Origin: Ramlibacter sp.
GTDB lineage: Bacteria > Pseudomonadota > Gammaproteobacteria > Burkholderiales > Burkholderiaceae_C
Length of the DNA: 64,000 nucleotides
Assembly (NCBI GenBank): GCA_019635415.1
Contig: JAHBZN010000001.1
Location: 1,240,001 to 1,304,000 of the forward strand
Direction of reading: 5' to 3'
Each line of letters begins with the position of its first letter. The stretch's first letter is position 1. The position numbers and the translations under genes were made by a program. The notes beneath the pieces are model-generated. The model searched no databases and was not told where the DNA came from. It saw only the letters and a list, made by a program, of their open reading frames with translations. Of the stretch, positions 10,934-20,909 are shown one piece after another.

Positions 10934-11062
10934 TTAGAAGCAGGACCAGAGCTGATCCGCGAGTGTCACCAGAAAGTCCGGCCGCGTGTAGAGGGCAAAC
11001 ACCGCCAGCAGCACGGCCAGCGCAGCGCACCAGGCCAGCAGGTGGCGCGCGCGCTGGCGCAT
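10934..11062 (-). CDS. 42-residue single-pass membrane protein
   Basis: A very short gene reading MRQRARHLLAWCAAL and continuing through a hydrophobic helix (residues 8-26) to a C-terminal tail ending LADQLWSCF. The basic N-terminus (RQRAR) predicts an inner-membrane protein with the N-terminus in the cytoplasm. Its ATG lies one base after the TGA of the MFS gene on the same strand, with a clean stop at 10934, so it is almost certainly translated from the MFS mRNA. No known family comes to mind. It may be an accessory of the MFS transporter, or an independent small envelope protein. Confidence 0.7.
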   Translation of the reverse strand: MRQRARHLLAWCAALAVLLAVFALYTRPDFLVTLADQLWSCF

Positions 11063-11063
11063 G

Positions 11064-12287
11064 TCAGGCTCCGGCCGCCTGCGGCAGGCCGCGCTGGATG
11101 GCGCTTTCCTTCACCGGCAGGTTCACCAGCGCAGCAAAGACGCCCAGTGCGATGGCGATGTACCAGACGATGTCGTAGCTGCCGGTCTTGTCATAGAGGT
11201 AGCCGCCCAGCCAGACCCCCATGAACGAGCCGATCTGGTGGCTGAAGAACACGAAGCCTCCCAGCATGGACAGATGGGCTACGCCAAAGATCTGCGCCAC
11301 GGTGGCATTGGTCGGCGGCACCGTGGACAGCCACAGCAGGCCCATCACGCTGGAAAACACGTAGACACTGGCGGGTGACAGCGGCACCAGCAGGAAAACC
11401 GTGATGGCCACGGCGCGTGCCAGGTAGATGAAGGCCAGGATCTTGCGCCGCGCCAGCCGCTGGCCCAGCGTGCCCGCGATGTAGGTGCCAAACACGTTGA
11501 ACAGGCCGATCAGGGCCAGTGCGTAGCTTGCGACCTGGGGCGACAGCCCCTTGTCCTTGAGGTAGCTGGGCATGTGGACCCCGATGAACACCACCTGGAA
11601 GCCGCAGACGAAGTAGCCCGCCATGAGCAGCTGGAAGCTCGGGTACTTGAAGGCCTCGCGCAGGGCCTCGCCAATGGTCTGCTCGCGTGCCGGCGCCGCG
11701 CCACCGCCAAAACCCGGCTCGCGCAGTCCTAGCGCCAGGGGAACGATCAGCAGCACCGCCATGCCCAGCGCCAGCAGGGCCTGCTGCCAGCCGATGCCCG
11801 AAATCAGGAAGCCCTCCACCGGGACCATGAGAAATTGCCCGAACGAGCCCGCGGCCGCGGCCACGCCCATCGCCCAGGAACGGCGCTCGGCGGCGATCTG
11901 CCGGCCGATCACGCCATACACCACGGCGTAGGTCGTGCCGGCCTGCGCCGCGCCGGTCAGGACGCCGGCGGTGAGCGTGAAACTGAAGGCATTCGGTGAC
12001 AGGGCCATGCCCGCCAGGCCTGCCGCGTAGAACACGGCGCCGCCCATGAGCACGCGGAACGCGCCGAAGCGATCGGCCAGCATGCCGGCGAAGATGCCGA
12101 ACAGGCCCCAGGACAGGTTCTGGATGGCGATGGCAAAGGCAAAGGTCTCGCGCGTCCAGCCCTGGGCCTGGGTGATGGGCTGCAGCCACAGTCCGAAGCC
12201 GTGGCGGATGCCCATGGAAAGGGTGACGATGGCGGCGCCACAGGCCAGCACCTGGACCATGGAAAGCGGTTTGTTGTGCGTTGTCAT
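11064..12287 (-). CDS. Major facilitator superfamily transporter
   Basis: This 407-residue protein has about 12 hydrophobic segments, with the MFS cytoplasmic loop motif appearing as GMLADRFGAFRVLMGG between helices 2 and 3. It resembles the oxalate/formate-antiporter-like (OFA) or monocarboxylate-type subgroup that carries GFGLWLQPI near the N-terminus. A small organic anion is the likely substrate, but it is not determined. The ATG at 12287 gives a normal N-terminus; a longer upstream reading adds 42 residues without support. No Shine-Dalgarno is visible, and TACATT sits 8 nt upstream of the ATG. It is divergent from parE and precedes the 42-residue gene. Confidence 0.9.
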   Translation of the reverse strand: MTTHNKPLSMVQVLACGAAIVTLSMGIRHGFGLWLQPITQAQGWTRETFAFAIAIQNLSWGLFGIFAGMLADRFGAFRVLMGGAVFYAAGLAGMALSPNAFSFTLTAGVLTGAAQAGTTYAVVYGVIGRQIAAERRSWAMGVAAAAGSFGQFLMVPVEGFLISGIGWQQALLALGMAVLLIVPLALGLREPGFGGGAAPAREQTIGEALREAFKYPSFQLLMAGYFVCGFQVVFIGVHMPSYLKDKGLSPQVASYALALIGLFNVFGTYIAGTLGQRLARRKILAFIYLARAVAITVFLLVPLSPASVYVFSSVMGLLWLSTVPPTNATVAQIFGVAHLSMLGGFVFFSHQIGSFMGVWLGGYLYDKTGSYDIVWYIAIALGVFAALVNLPVKESAIQRGLPQAAGA

Positions 12288-12385
12288 GGTCAGGGAATGT
12301 AGCGAAAGACGGGAAATCTGGCTCTTGAAAGCTTTTCCGGGAATTGATGCCTGCCGTGCATGAATACCGGAACACGACCGGAGTA

Positions 12386-12401
12386 CTGTATTTTTGTACA
12401 G
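12386..12401. promoter_or_regulatory. Putative LexA (SOS) box upstream of parE
   Basis: CTGTATTTTTGTACAG fits the CTGT-N8-ACAG LexA consensus exactly. With flanks it reads TACTGTATTTTTGTACAGAA, close to the ideal E. coli box. It lies 36 bp before the parE ATG and about 100 bp before the divergent MFS start. It overlaps the expected -35 position of a promoter whose -10 could be TACAAT at 12422-12427. Confidence 0.65.
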
Positions 12402-12421
12402 AATTGACGCCATGGGGAGAC

Positions 12422-12427
12422 TACAAT
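12422..12427 (+). promoter_or_regulatory. Putative -10 element of parE (leaderless transcript)
   Basis: TACAAT ends 10 bp before the ATG of parE. The bases between (CCCACCTCCC) contain no Shine-Dalgarno and are pyrimidine-rich. Transcription starting 6-7 nt after the -10 would leave a leader of only a few bases. Confidence 0.45.
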
Positions 12428-12437
12428 CCCACCTCCC

Positions 12438-14405
<1,968 letters not shown>

Positions 14406-14414
14406 ACACTGCCC

Positions 14415-14972
14415 ATGACCGCCACCGCGTCCACTGCCACGACCGCTCGCACCCCGGCGCGGGTGCGCCTGCGCCCCACGATGCAGAGCGACCTCGATTT
14501 CGTGCTGTCCCTGGAGCAGGACGAGTCCAATCTGCCTTTCATCACGCCGTGGGAGCGCACCCAGCACGAGGCGGCGATCCGGTTTCCGGACTTCCGCCAT
14601 TTCATCATCGAGGGGGGGGCGGGCCTGGATGCCGCGGGCTTCGTGATCCTGATCGGCTGCCGCAGCCCGCACCAGTCGATCGAGCTCAAGCGCATGGTGG
14701 TGCACGACAAGGGGCAGGGCTATGGCCGTGCGGCCCTGCGCGTGGCCAAGAAGGTGGCCTTCGACGACCTGGGGGCGCATCGCTTCTGGCTCGACGTGAA
14801 GGAGCGCAACAGCCGGGCCCAGACCCTCTATGCGCATGAAGGATTTGTGCTCGAAGGCCGTCTGCGCGACGCGGTGCGCACCAGTGACGGCCATGACTCG
14901 TTGATCGTGATGTCCATGCTGGCCGCCGAGTTTGCGCAGCGGCGCGCGCAGGGACAGGAGATGTTTTCATGA
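14415..14972 (+). CDS. GNAT-family N-acetyltransferase
   Basis: A 185-residue GCN5-related acetyltransferase of the RimJ/RimL type. ARVRLRPTMQSDLDFVLSLEQDES is the usual N-terminal element, and KRMVVHDKGQGYGRAALRVAKKVAF holds the acetyl-CoA pyrophosphate loop (around residues 95-118). The NSRAQTLYAHEGFVLEGRLRDAV segment is the conserved C-terminal strand and helix. Target unknown. It follows parE by 9 bp, and its TGA overlaps the start of the lytic transglycosylase gene, so all three are likely on one mRNA. Confidence 0.9.
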   Translation: MTATASTATTARTPARVRLRPTMQSDLDFVLSLEQDESNLPFITPWERTQHEAAIRFPDFRHFIIEGGAGLDAAGFVILIGCRSPHQSIELKRMVVHDKGQGYGRAALRVAKKVAFDDLGAHRFWLDVKERNSRAQTLYAHEGFVLEGRLRDAVRTSDGHDSLIVMSMLAAEFAQRRAQGQEMFS

Positions 14973-15823
14973 TGTGTTTGTCTGGCTGGCGCCTCGCCGC
15001 CGCCTGCTTGTTCGCGGCCCTGGGGGCCACGCCGGCCCTGGCCGACGTCTGGGGCTATGTCGATGACAAGGGTGTGGCCCATTTCGCGGCGACGCGGCTC
15101 GATGAGCGCTACGAGCTCTTTTTCCGCGGTGGCGAGAGCTTCGACACCGCGAGCGATCTGCAAAAGGGCGTCCCGACGCCGCGGGCCGTGGCCGTGCCCA
15201 CCGCCCCGCCGAAGCTGATCGCCTTTTTCGAGGTGTCGCCGAGCTACAAGCAGGTCAAGCACCATCTGCGCGAAGCGTCCAGCAAGAACCACATCGACTA
15301 CGAACTGCTGCAGGCCCTGATCGCCACCGAATCGGGCTTCGATACGCATGCCGTGTCGCCGCGCGGCGCCGTGGGCCTGATGCAGATCATTCCGGCCACG
15401 GCCGAGCGCTACGGCGTCAGGGGCGACAGCAAAACCCCGGTCGAGAAAAAGCTCACCGACCCGCGCACCAATGTGCGGGCCGGCAGCCGCTACCTGAGCG
15501 ATCTCATCAAGATGTTCCCGGGCCAGCTCGAGTTGGCGCTTGCCGCCTACAACGCGGGCGAGGGCGCCGTGCAGCGCGCGGGCAACCGCATTCCCAACTA
15601 TCGGGAAACCCAGAACTACGTCAAGACCGTGATGCAGCTGTACACCATGCTCAAGCCGCCCGAGACGCTGATCGAGCGCCGCACGCCCCAGCGGGTGCGC
15701 ATCGAACTGCCACCCGGGCGCGCCAGCATGATGGCCGGCCGCGGCAACATGGTGCCGCCGCTGGCGCTGGCCCCGGTGGCTGCGGCGCCTGCCGAGGCGG
15801 AATTCCGGATCGAGCGCGACTGA
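14969..15823 (+). CDS. Periplasmic lytic transglycosylase (SLT family)
   Basis: A 284-residue secreted protein with a Sec signal peptide ending ATPALA-D. A short DUF4124-like segment follows (VWGYVDDKGVAHFA). The SLT domain lies around residues 105-230: catalytic glutamate in ALIATESGFD, then GAVGLMQIIPATAERYG and ALAAYNAGEGAV. It should cleave peptidoglycan with formation of 1,6-anhydro products. Two ATGs in tandem (14969 and 14972) follow AGGAG; the first overlaps the GNAT stop. The C-terminal 60 residues are Ala/Pro-rich and of unclear role. Confidence 0.92.
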   Translation: MMCLSGWRLAAACLFAALGATPALADVWGYVDDKGVAHFAATRLDERYELFFRGGESFDTASDLQKGVPTPRAVAVPTAPPKLIAFFEVSPSYKQVKHHLREASSKNHIDYELLQALIATESGFDTHAVSPRGAVGLMQIIPATAERYGVRGDSKTPVEKKLTDPRTNVRAGSRYLSDLIKMFPGQLELALAAYNAGEGAVQRAGNRIPNYRETQNYVKTVMQLYTMLKPPETLIERRTPQRVRIELPPGRASMMAGRGNMVPPLALAPVAAAPAEAEFRIERD

Positions 15824-15875
15824 CCATGGCGCGCCCGCCTGCCTCACGGCCGTTCCAGCGGGGCGTGCGCCCTTG

Positions 15876-17042
15876 ATGGACGCGCTGACACCTCTGTCGG
15901 CCCTGGGCCGCCAGGATCTACTGCTGCTCGGGGGCTTTGCCGGCGCCCAACTGCTGGTGGCGTTCTTCGCCCTGCTGATCGCCAGCGCCTACCGTGAACG
16001 CGCGCTGCTGCTGCATGCCGGCGCCGTGTTCCTGGGAATGGCGGTGATGCTGTCGGTCCTGATTCCCATGCCGGGCGGGGTGGGGCAGTGGCTTCCCGAA
16101 ACGGCCATGCTGCTGGCGCTGGCGCTCACGGGCCTGGTGCTGCGGGAACTGGTCAACCATGCCGGTGCCATGCGCAACCTGCGCGTCGCCCTGGTGGCGG
16201 CCAGCGCCGTGCTGCCGGTGTTTGCTTTCGTCAGCTGGGTCGGGGGCTGGATCCTGCTGCTGCCAGGCACCGCGCTGTTTGCGGCGGTGGTGCTGCTGGT
16301 GATATTGCGGGCCTGGCCCCAGAGCCAGCCCTGGGTCTGGTGGCTCACCGCAGGCCTGCTGGCGCTGCTGCTGGCCGCTGCCGGCCTCGGGGGCGAGCTG
16401 CTCGGGTTGCTGCCGCGCTCGCCCTACCTGCTGGCCAGCGCGCTCACGTTGTGGGCCTCGGGTGTCTACCTGGCCACCGTGTGGCGCAGCCGGGTGTTTG
16501 CCGAGACCCGCGTGCGGGTGGACGCGCGCAAGGTCACCGACCCGCTGACGGGCCTGAGCACGCCGCTGATCTTTGCCGATCGCGTGGAGGCGGCGCGTGC
16601 CATCCTGCGCCGCTATGGGCACCCCAGCGTGCTGCTGCTCGTGGAGATCGAGAACCTTGGCGCGCTCACGCGCGAGTTCGGCCCCGAAGTGGGTGAGTCT
16701 GCCGTGATTGAAGCGGCCAGCCGCATCCGGCGATCGCTGGGCGAGGCGGACGTGGCGGCCCGTATTTCCCATGCGCGCATCGCGGTGCTGGCCGAAGGTG
16801 TCGCGCTGGCCGAGGCCGCCGCCAACCTGGGCACGCGCATTCTGGTGGCGGGGCTCAAGGAGCCCTTGCCCAAGGCCCAGGCGGAATTCCTGCAGTTCCG
16901 CATGGTGACGACGGCCGTGCCGGTGAGTGGCCTGACGGCCAAGGCCCTCCTGAGCCGGCTGGCCCACCGGCTGGACGAGCAGATGGCGCAGGCCTCGGAG
17001 CGGCGCATCGTGAGCGTCACGGCCGAAGAGCTTCAGGCCTGA
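15876..17042 (+). CDS. Integral membrane protein with degenerate GGDEF domain
   Basis: The 388-residue protein has about six hydrophobic helices in the first 200 residues, followed by a cytoplasmic domain that begins DPLTGLSTPLIFADRVEAA, the typical entry into a diguanylate cyclase fold. The expected GG(D/E)EF signature is replaced by the tripeptide SHA in RISHARIAVL, and there is no RxxD inhibitory site, so catalysis is unlikely. It may bind a nucleotide or act as a signalling scaffold. I chose the ATG at 15876; a TTG codon directly before it is in frame. It precedes parC by 39 bp. Confidence 0.82.
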   Translation: MDALTPLSALGRQDLLLLGGFAGAQLLVAFFALLIASAYRERALLLHAGAVFLGMAVMLSVLIPMPGGVGQWLPETAMLLALALTGLVLRELVNHAGAMRNLRVALVAASAVLPVFAFVSWVGGWILLLPGTALFAAVVLLVILRAWPQSQPWVWWLTAGLLALLLAAAGLGGELLGLLPRSPYLLASALTLWASGVYLATVWRSRVFAETRVRVDARKVTDPLTGLSTPLIFADRVEAARAILRRYGHPSVLLLVEIENLGALTREFGPEVGESAVIEAASRIRRSLGEADVAARISHARIAVLAEGVALAEAAANLGTRILVAGLKEPLPKAQAEFLQFRMVTTAVPVSGLTAKALLSRLAHRLDEQMAQASERRIVSVTAEELQA

Positions 17043-17056
17043 GCGCCTGTTTTTTT
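17034..17056 (+). terminator. Weak intrinsic terminator before parC
   Basis: CAGGC and GCCTG form a 5-bp GC stem with a 6-nt loop followed by seven Ts. The stem overlaps the stop codon of the degenerate GGDEF gene. The stem is short, so it would be leaky at best. Confidence 0.4.
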
Positions 17057-17081
17057 GAGTGGCATAGACCTGACCTGATTC

Positions 17082-19406
17082 ATGGAGCAAGACCTGATTT
17101 CCCTCGACGGCGGCGATGACTCGCAGCTCAACCTCGCCTCCTACGCGCAACGCGCCTACCTCGAATACGCCTTGAGCGTCGTGAAAGGGCGGGCGCTGCC
17201 CGACGTTTGCGACGGCCAGAAGCCGGTTCAGCGGCGCATCCTGTACAGCATGTCGCGCATGGGCCTGGGCTTCTCGGGCAACAGCGGGGCCAAGCCGGTC
17301 AAGAGCGCGCGCGTGGTGGGGGATGTGCTGGGCCGCTTCCACCCGCATGGAGACCAGGCCGCCTATGACGCGCTGGTGCGCATGGCGCAGGACTTCAGCC
17401 AGCGCTACCCCCTGATCGACGGCCAGGGCAACTTCGGCAGCCGCGATGGCGACGGCGCCGCTGCCATGCGCTACACCGAAGCCCGCCTGTCGCGCATCAC
17501 CAGCCTCCTGCTCGACGAGATCGACGAAGGCACGGTTGACTTCGTGCCCAACTACGATGGCTCGACCGAGGAGCCGCGGCAACTGCCCGCGCGCCTGCCG
17601 TTCACCTTGCTCAACGGGGCCAGCGGCATCGCCGTGGGCCTGGCCACCGAGATTCCCAGCCACAACCTGGGGGAGATCGCCCAGGCCTGCGTTGCCCTGA
17701 TCAAGTCGCCCCGTCTCACCGACGAGGAGTTGATGGCGCTGGTGCCCGGCCCCGACTACCCGGGTGGTGGACAGATCATCAGCAGCGCCACCGAAATCGC
17801 CGACGCCTACCGCACGGGCCGCGGCTCGCTCAAGGTGCGCGCGCGCTGGAAAATTGAGGACCTGGCGCGCGGCCAGTGGCAGCTGGTGGTGACCGAGCTG
17901 CCTCCGGGTGTCAGCGCCCAGAAGGTGCTCGAAGAGATCGAGGAGCTGACCAACCCCAAGGTCAAGGCGGGCAAGAAAGCCCTGAGCCAGGAGCAGACGC
18001 TGCTCAAGGCCTCGGTGCTGGCCGTGCTGGACGCGGTGCGCGACGAGTCGAGCAAGGACGCCGCCGTACGGCTGGTGTTCGAGCCCAAGACCAGCCGCAT
18101 CAGCCAGCAGGAGCTGATCACCGCGTTGCTGGCGCACACCAGCCTGGAGACCTCGGCGCCCATCAACCTGACCATGGTCGGGCTGGACGGCAAGCCGGTG
18201 CAGAAGTCGCTTCGCCAGATGTTGCAGGAATGGGTCGACTTTCGCCAGCAGACCGTGCAGCGTCGTTCACAGTACCGGCTGGACAAGGTGCTGGCGCGCA
18301 TCCACATCCTCGAAGGCCGGCAGCTCGTGCTGCTCAACATCGACGAGGTCATCGCCATCATCCGCCAGAGCGAGGACCCGAAGGCGGCACTGATCGAGCG
18401 CTTCAGGCTCAGCGACCGGCAGGCCGAAGACATCCTTGAAATCCGGCTGCGCCAGCTCGCACGGCTCGAAGCCATCCGGATCGAGCAGGAACTGGCCTCG
18501 CTGCGGGAAGAGCAGAAGAAGCTCGAGGACATCCTGGGCAGTCCGGCCTCCCTGCGCCGCCTGCTGGTCAAGGAAATCGAGGCCGACGCGAAGCAGTTCG
18601 CTGACCCACGGCGCGCGCTGATCCAGGCCGAGAAGCGCGCCGTGGCCGAAGTGAAAATCGTCGACGAACCGGTCACCGTGGTGGTGTCTCAGAAAGGCTG
18701 GGTGCGGGCGCGCAACGGCCACGGCCACGAGGCCGCGAGCTTCGCGTTCAAGTCCGGTGATGGCTTGTACGGCACTTTTGAATGCCGCACCGTCGACACT
18801 CTGCTCGCGTTCGGCAGCAATGGCCGCGTCTATTCCGTGCCGGTGGCCACGCTGCCGGGCGCGCGCGGCGATGGCCAGCCGGTCACGACGCTGGTCGAGC
18901 TCGAAGCAGGCACCCAGCTGCTGCACTACTTTGCCGGACCTGCGGGAGCCTGGCTGCTGTTGAGCAGCTCGGCGGGCTATGGATTCCTGGCCACGGTGGA
19001 GAATATGAGTTCGCGCCTGAAGGCTGGCAAGGCATTCATCACCTGCAACGAGGGCGAGTCGGTGTGCCGGCCGTCACCGGCCAACGTGGCACCCCAGGCG
19101 CCTGCCACCCACGTGGCCTGCGCTTCCACGCTGGGCCGCATCCTGACCTTCGAGATCAGCGAACTCAAACCGCAGGCCAATGGGGGCCGGGGCCTGATGC
19201 TGATCGATCTGGACGGCAAGGACACGCTCGCCGGGGCCGCGGCCTACACCCGCAGCGTGCGCATCTCCGGGCTCGGACGGGGAGGCAAGGAGCGCGAGGA
19301 GACGCTGGAGATCCGGTCGCTGAACAACGCGCGAGCGGCACGAGCGCGCAAGGGCAAAGCCGCCGATCTGGGATTCAAGCCGGCGGCCATCGAACGCGTG
19401 GAATAA
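17082..19406 (+). CDS. parC: DNA topoisomerase IV subunit A
   Basis: ParC is the DNA-cleaving subunit of topoisomerase IV. The 774-residue protein begins with the short N-terminus and [18 protein letters not shown]. It contains the catalytic tyrosine in [24 protein letters not shown] and the GyrA-box-free C-terminal beta-pinwheel of ParC (about residue 500 onward). In the quinolone-determining region, the Ser of HPHGDS in E. coli GyrA/ParC is Gln here ([15 protein letters not shown]). It pairs functionally with parE upstream. A dispersed repeat with a hairpin follows the stop. Confidence 0.95.
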   Translation: MEQDLISLDGGDDSQLNLASYAQRAYLEYALSVVKGRALPDVCDGQKPVQRRILYSMSRMGLGFSGNSGAKPVKSARVVGDVLGRFHPHGDQAAYDALVRMAQDFSQRYPLIDGQGNFGSRDGDGAAAMRYTEARLSRITSLLLDEIDEGTVDFVPNYDGSTEEPRQLPARLPFTLLNGASGIAVGLATEIPSHNLGEIAQACVALIKSPRLTDEELMALVPGPDYPGGGQIISSATEIADAYRTGRGSLKVRARWKIEDLARGQWQLVVTELPPGVSAQKVLEEIEELTNPKVKAGKKALSQEQTLLKASVLAVLDAVRDESSKDAAVRLVFEPKTSRISQQELITALLAHTSLETSAPINLTMVGLDGKPVQKSLRQMLQEWVDFRQQTVQRRSQYRLDKVLARIHILEGRQLVLLNIDEVIAIIRQSEDPKAALIERFRLSDRQAEDILEIRLRQLARLEAIRIEQELASLREEQKKLEDILGSPASLRRLLVKEIEADAKQFADPRRALIQAEKRAVAEVKIVDEPVTVVVSQKGWVRARNGHGHEAASFAFKSGDGLYGTFECRTVDTLLAFGSNGRVYSVPVATLPGARGDGQPVTTLVELEAGTQLLHYFAGPAGAWLLLSSSAGYGFLATVENMSSRLKAGKAFITCNEGESVCRPSPANVAPQAPATHVACASTLGRILTFEISELKPQANGGRGLMLIDLDGKDTLAGAAAYTRSVRISGLGRGGKEREETLEIRSLNNARAARARKGKAADLGFKPAAIERVE

Positions 19407-19413
19407 GTGCCAA

Positions 19414-19469
19414 AAATGGTTGGAGCCTACAGCCAGCGGTCACTTTTTGCTACTGATTTGGTAGCAAAA
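19414..19469 (-). repeat. Dispersed palindromic repeat, copy 4 (after parC)
   Basis: Read on the minus strand it starts with TTTTGCTACCAAATCAGTAGC, followed by AAAAGTGACC and ending near AACCATTT, as in the comEC copy. It fills most of the 81-bp space between the parC stop and the convergent TPR gene. Confidence 0.65.
19445..19469. terminator. Bidirectional hairpin in the repeat between parC and the TPR gene
   Basis: A perfect 9-bp inverted repeat (TTTTGCTAC, 7-nt loop, GTAGCAAAA) sits between two convergent genes. The stem's own A/T ends mimic the U-tract of an intrinsic terminator in both directions. Confidence 0.5.
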
Positions 19470-19487
19470 CCAGATTGAGTAGCCGAG

Positions 19488-20909
19488 CTAGTGCCGGGAT
19501 TTTGTGCGTGCTGCTCCGGCGCGCTTGGCTGCTAGGGATTGCAAATGCTCGAGCCACCTGTCGTAACGAGCGTCATGTGGCATGGCTTGCTTCAGGCGTT
19601 TGACAAGGCGCAGTGCCTCGGCGGCGATGGTTGGGGCCGGCCGCTCGTCGCCGAGCAGGAGCTCGGTAGAAAGCTCGGCGTGGCGAATCAGGTGGTAGGC
19701 CAAGGTTTCCAGCGCGCCGACAGACTCGCCAAACTCGGCCAGCAACTCGCGGGCGATCCGCTCGCCCTCGGCATAAGCGGAGCGCGCGTCCTCCAGCGCC
19801 CCCAGGGCTCGGGCCACGTCACCCAGCCGCTCCATGGAAACTGACAGATCGCGCAGGCGCTCGGGCGTGCGGCCATACTCGGCCAGCAACTCGCGGGCGA
19901 TCCGCTCGCTCTCGGCATAAGCGGTGCGCGCGTCCTCCAGCGCCCCCAGGGCTTGGGCCACTTCGCCCAGCCGCCCCATGGAAATTGACAGATCGCGCAG
20001 GCGCTCGGGCGTGCGGCCATACTCGGCCAGCAACTCGCGGCGAATCCGCTCGCTCTCGGCATAGGCGGTGCGCGCGTCCTCCAGCGCCCCCAGGGCTTGG
20101 GCCACGTCGCCCAGCTTGTTCATGGAAATTGACAGATCGCGCAGGCGCTCGGGCGTGCGGTCTTCTGCCACAACCTGACGTTGGGCGGCAACCACTTGGT
20201 TTGCGATGCGCAGGGCTAGCTCTGGTTGCCCGCTGTTCAGCGCGGCCCCCGCGGCCTGGCCGCCATCCCACACAGACAGCTTGCGCAGAGCATCGGGCCC
20301 GGCCGCCAACCAGCGATTCAGTGCTTGCGCACTCCTGGGAGTCTGGGATGGCACCGCACCGTCGCGTGGTGCCATTCCTGAGCGTGTTGGCTCATCACCA
20401 GACAGCGGTGGCGGAAGTGGAGTGCCCTCCCAATACACAGAAGGCTGGCGAATAGTCCAAAGATCGGGCGCCGCCTCGGCGGCGCGTTTGGTCCATTGCG
20501 CTGGCAGCACCAGCACGACCGGCCGGGCGTGATCACGTGTGAGCTGGGCGCGGCGTTCGTTCAGCCGCATCAAGAAGGTTTCGCGGGCTTCATCCCATGC
20601 GGGTTCCCCGGCATGACCATCCAGGTCCAGCCAAAGCGGTAGTCCCAAGCGCGCATGGCTGTCACTGCCCAGCACGGCGCGCAACATTGAGCCAGTGAAA
20701 TCTGCCGCCTTGCGCGCGACTGGGCGGCGAAACGGTCGGACCTGCGCACGCATCAAGTCGTCGGCGCGTTGCCACAGAGCCTGCTTGCCCGTCGAGTCGG
20801 GGGGGAATACAAAAACCAGGGACAGGCCAGCGCCTTGCTCCAGCGCAGCACGCAACCCGCGCCAGGCAGACTCAAGCGGACTGAGGTTGGACGGCATGCG
20901 TCCGATCAA
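19488..20909 (-). CDS. TPR-repeat protein with N-terminal APDLW-type domain, partner of the adjacent ATPase
   Basis: The 473-residue protein begins with a region (residues 10-165) with a degenerate P-loop-like stretch PPDSTGKQALW, LNERRAQL, PVVLVLPAQW and AAPDLWTIR. I associate this last signature with the domain that precedes TPR arrays in many bacterial ATPase/TPR proteins, but only from memory. From residue 251 come three tandem 48-residue repeats, RTPERLRDLSISMNKLGDVA and so on, about 85-95% alike. No enzyme domain, signal peptide or membrane helix is seen. The start overlaps the ATPase gene by 38 bp, so the pair is one unit. Base composition looks slightly more AT-rich than its neighbours. 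Likely a sensor or scaffold partner. Confidence 0.82.
   Translation of the reverse strand: MIGRMPSNLSPLESAWRGLRAALEQGAGLSLVFVFPPDSTGKQALWQRADDLMRAQVRPFRRPVARKAADFTGSMLRAVLGSDSHARLGLPLWLDLDGHAGEPAWDEARETFLMRLNERRAQLTRDHARPVVLVLPAQWTKRAAEAAPDLWTIRQPSVYWEGTPLPPPLSGDEPTRSGMAPRDGAVPSQTPRSAQALNRWLAAGPDALRKLSVWDGGQAAGAALNSGQPELALRIANQVVAAQRQVVAEDRTPERLRDLSISMNKLGDVAQALGALEDARTAYAESERIRRELLAEYGRTPERLRDLSISMGRLGEVAQALGALEDARTAYAESERIARELLAEYGRTPERLRDLSVSMERLGDVARALGALEDARSAYAEGERIARELLAEFGESVGALETLAYHLIRHAELSTELLLGDERPAPTIAAEALRLVKRLKQAMPHDARYDRWLEHLQSLAAKRAGAARTKSRH
19728..20159 (-). repeat. Three tandem 144-bp repeats in the TPR gene
   Basis: Units lie at about 20159-20016, 20015-19872 and 19871-19728. 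Each begins with the codons for RTPERLRDL and is in frame. Marker words repeat at exactly 144-bp steps (19861, 20005, 20149). The first two are nearly identical in DNA; the third is more diverged. Confidence 0.93.

Noticed and set aside
19728..20159. CRISPR-like array
   Set aside because: The repeats are 144 bp, contiguous, in frame and translate to a TPR-like unit; there are no spacers.
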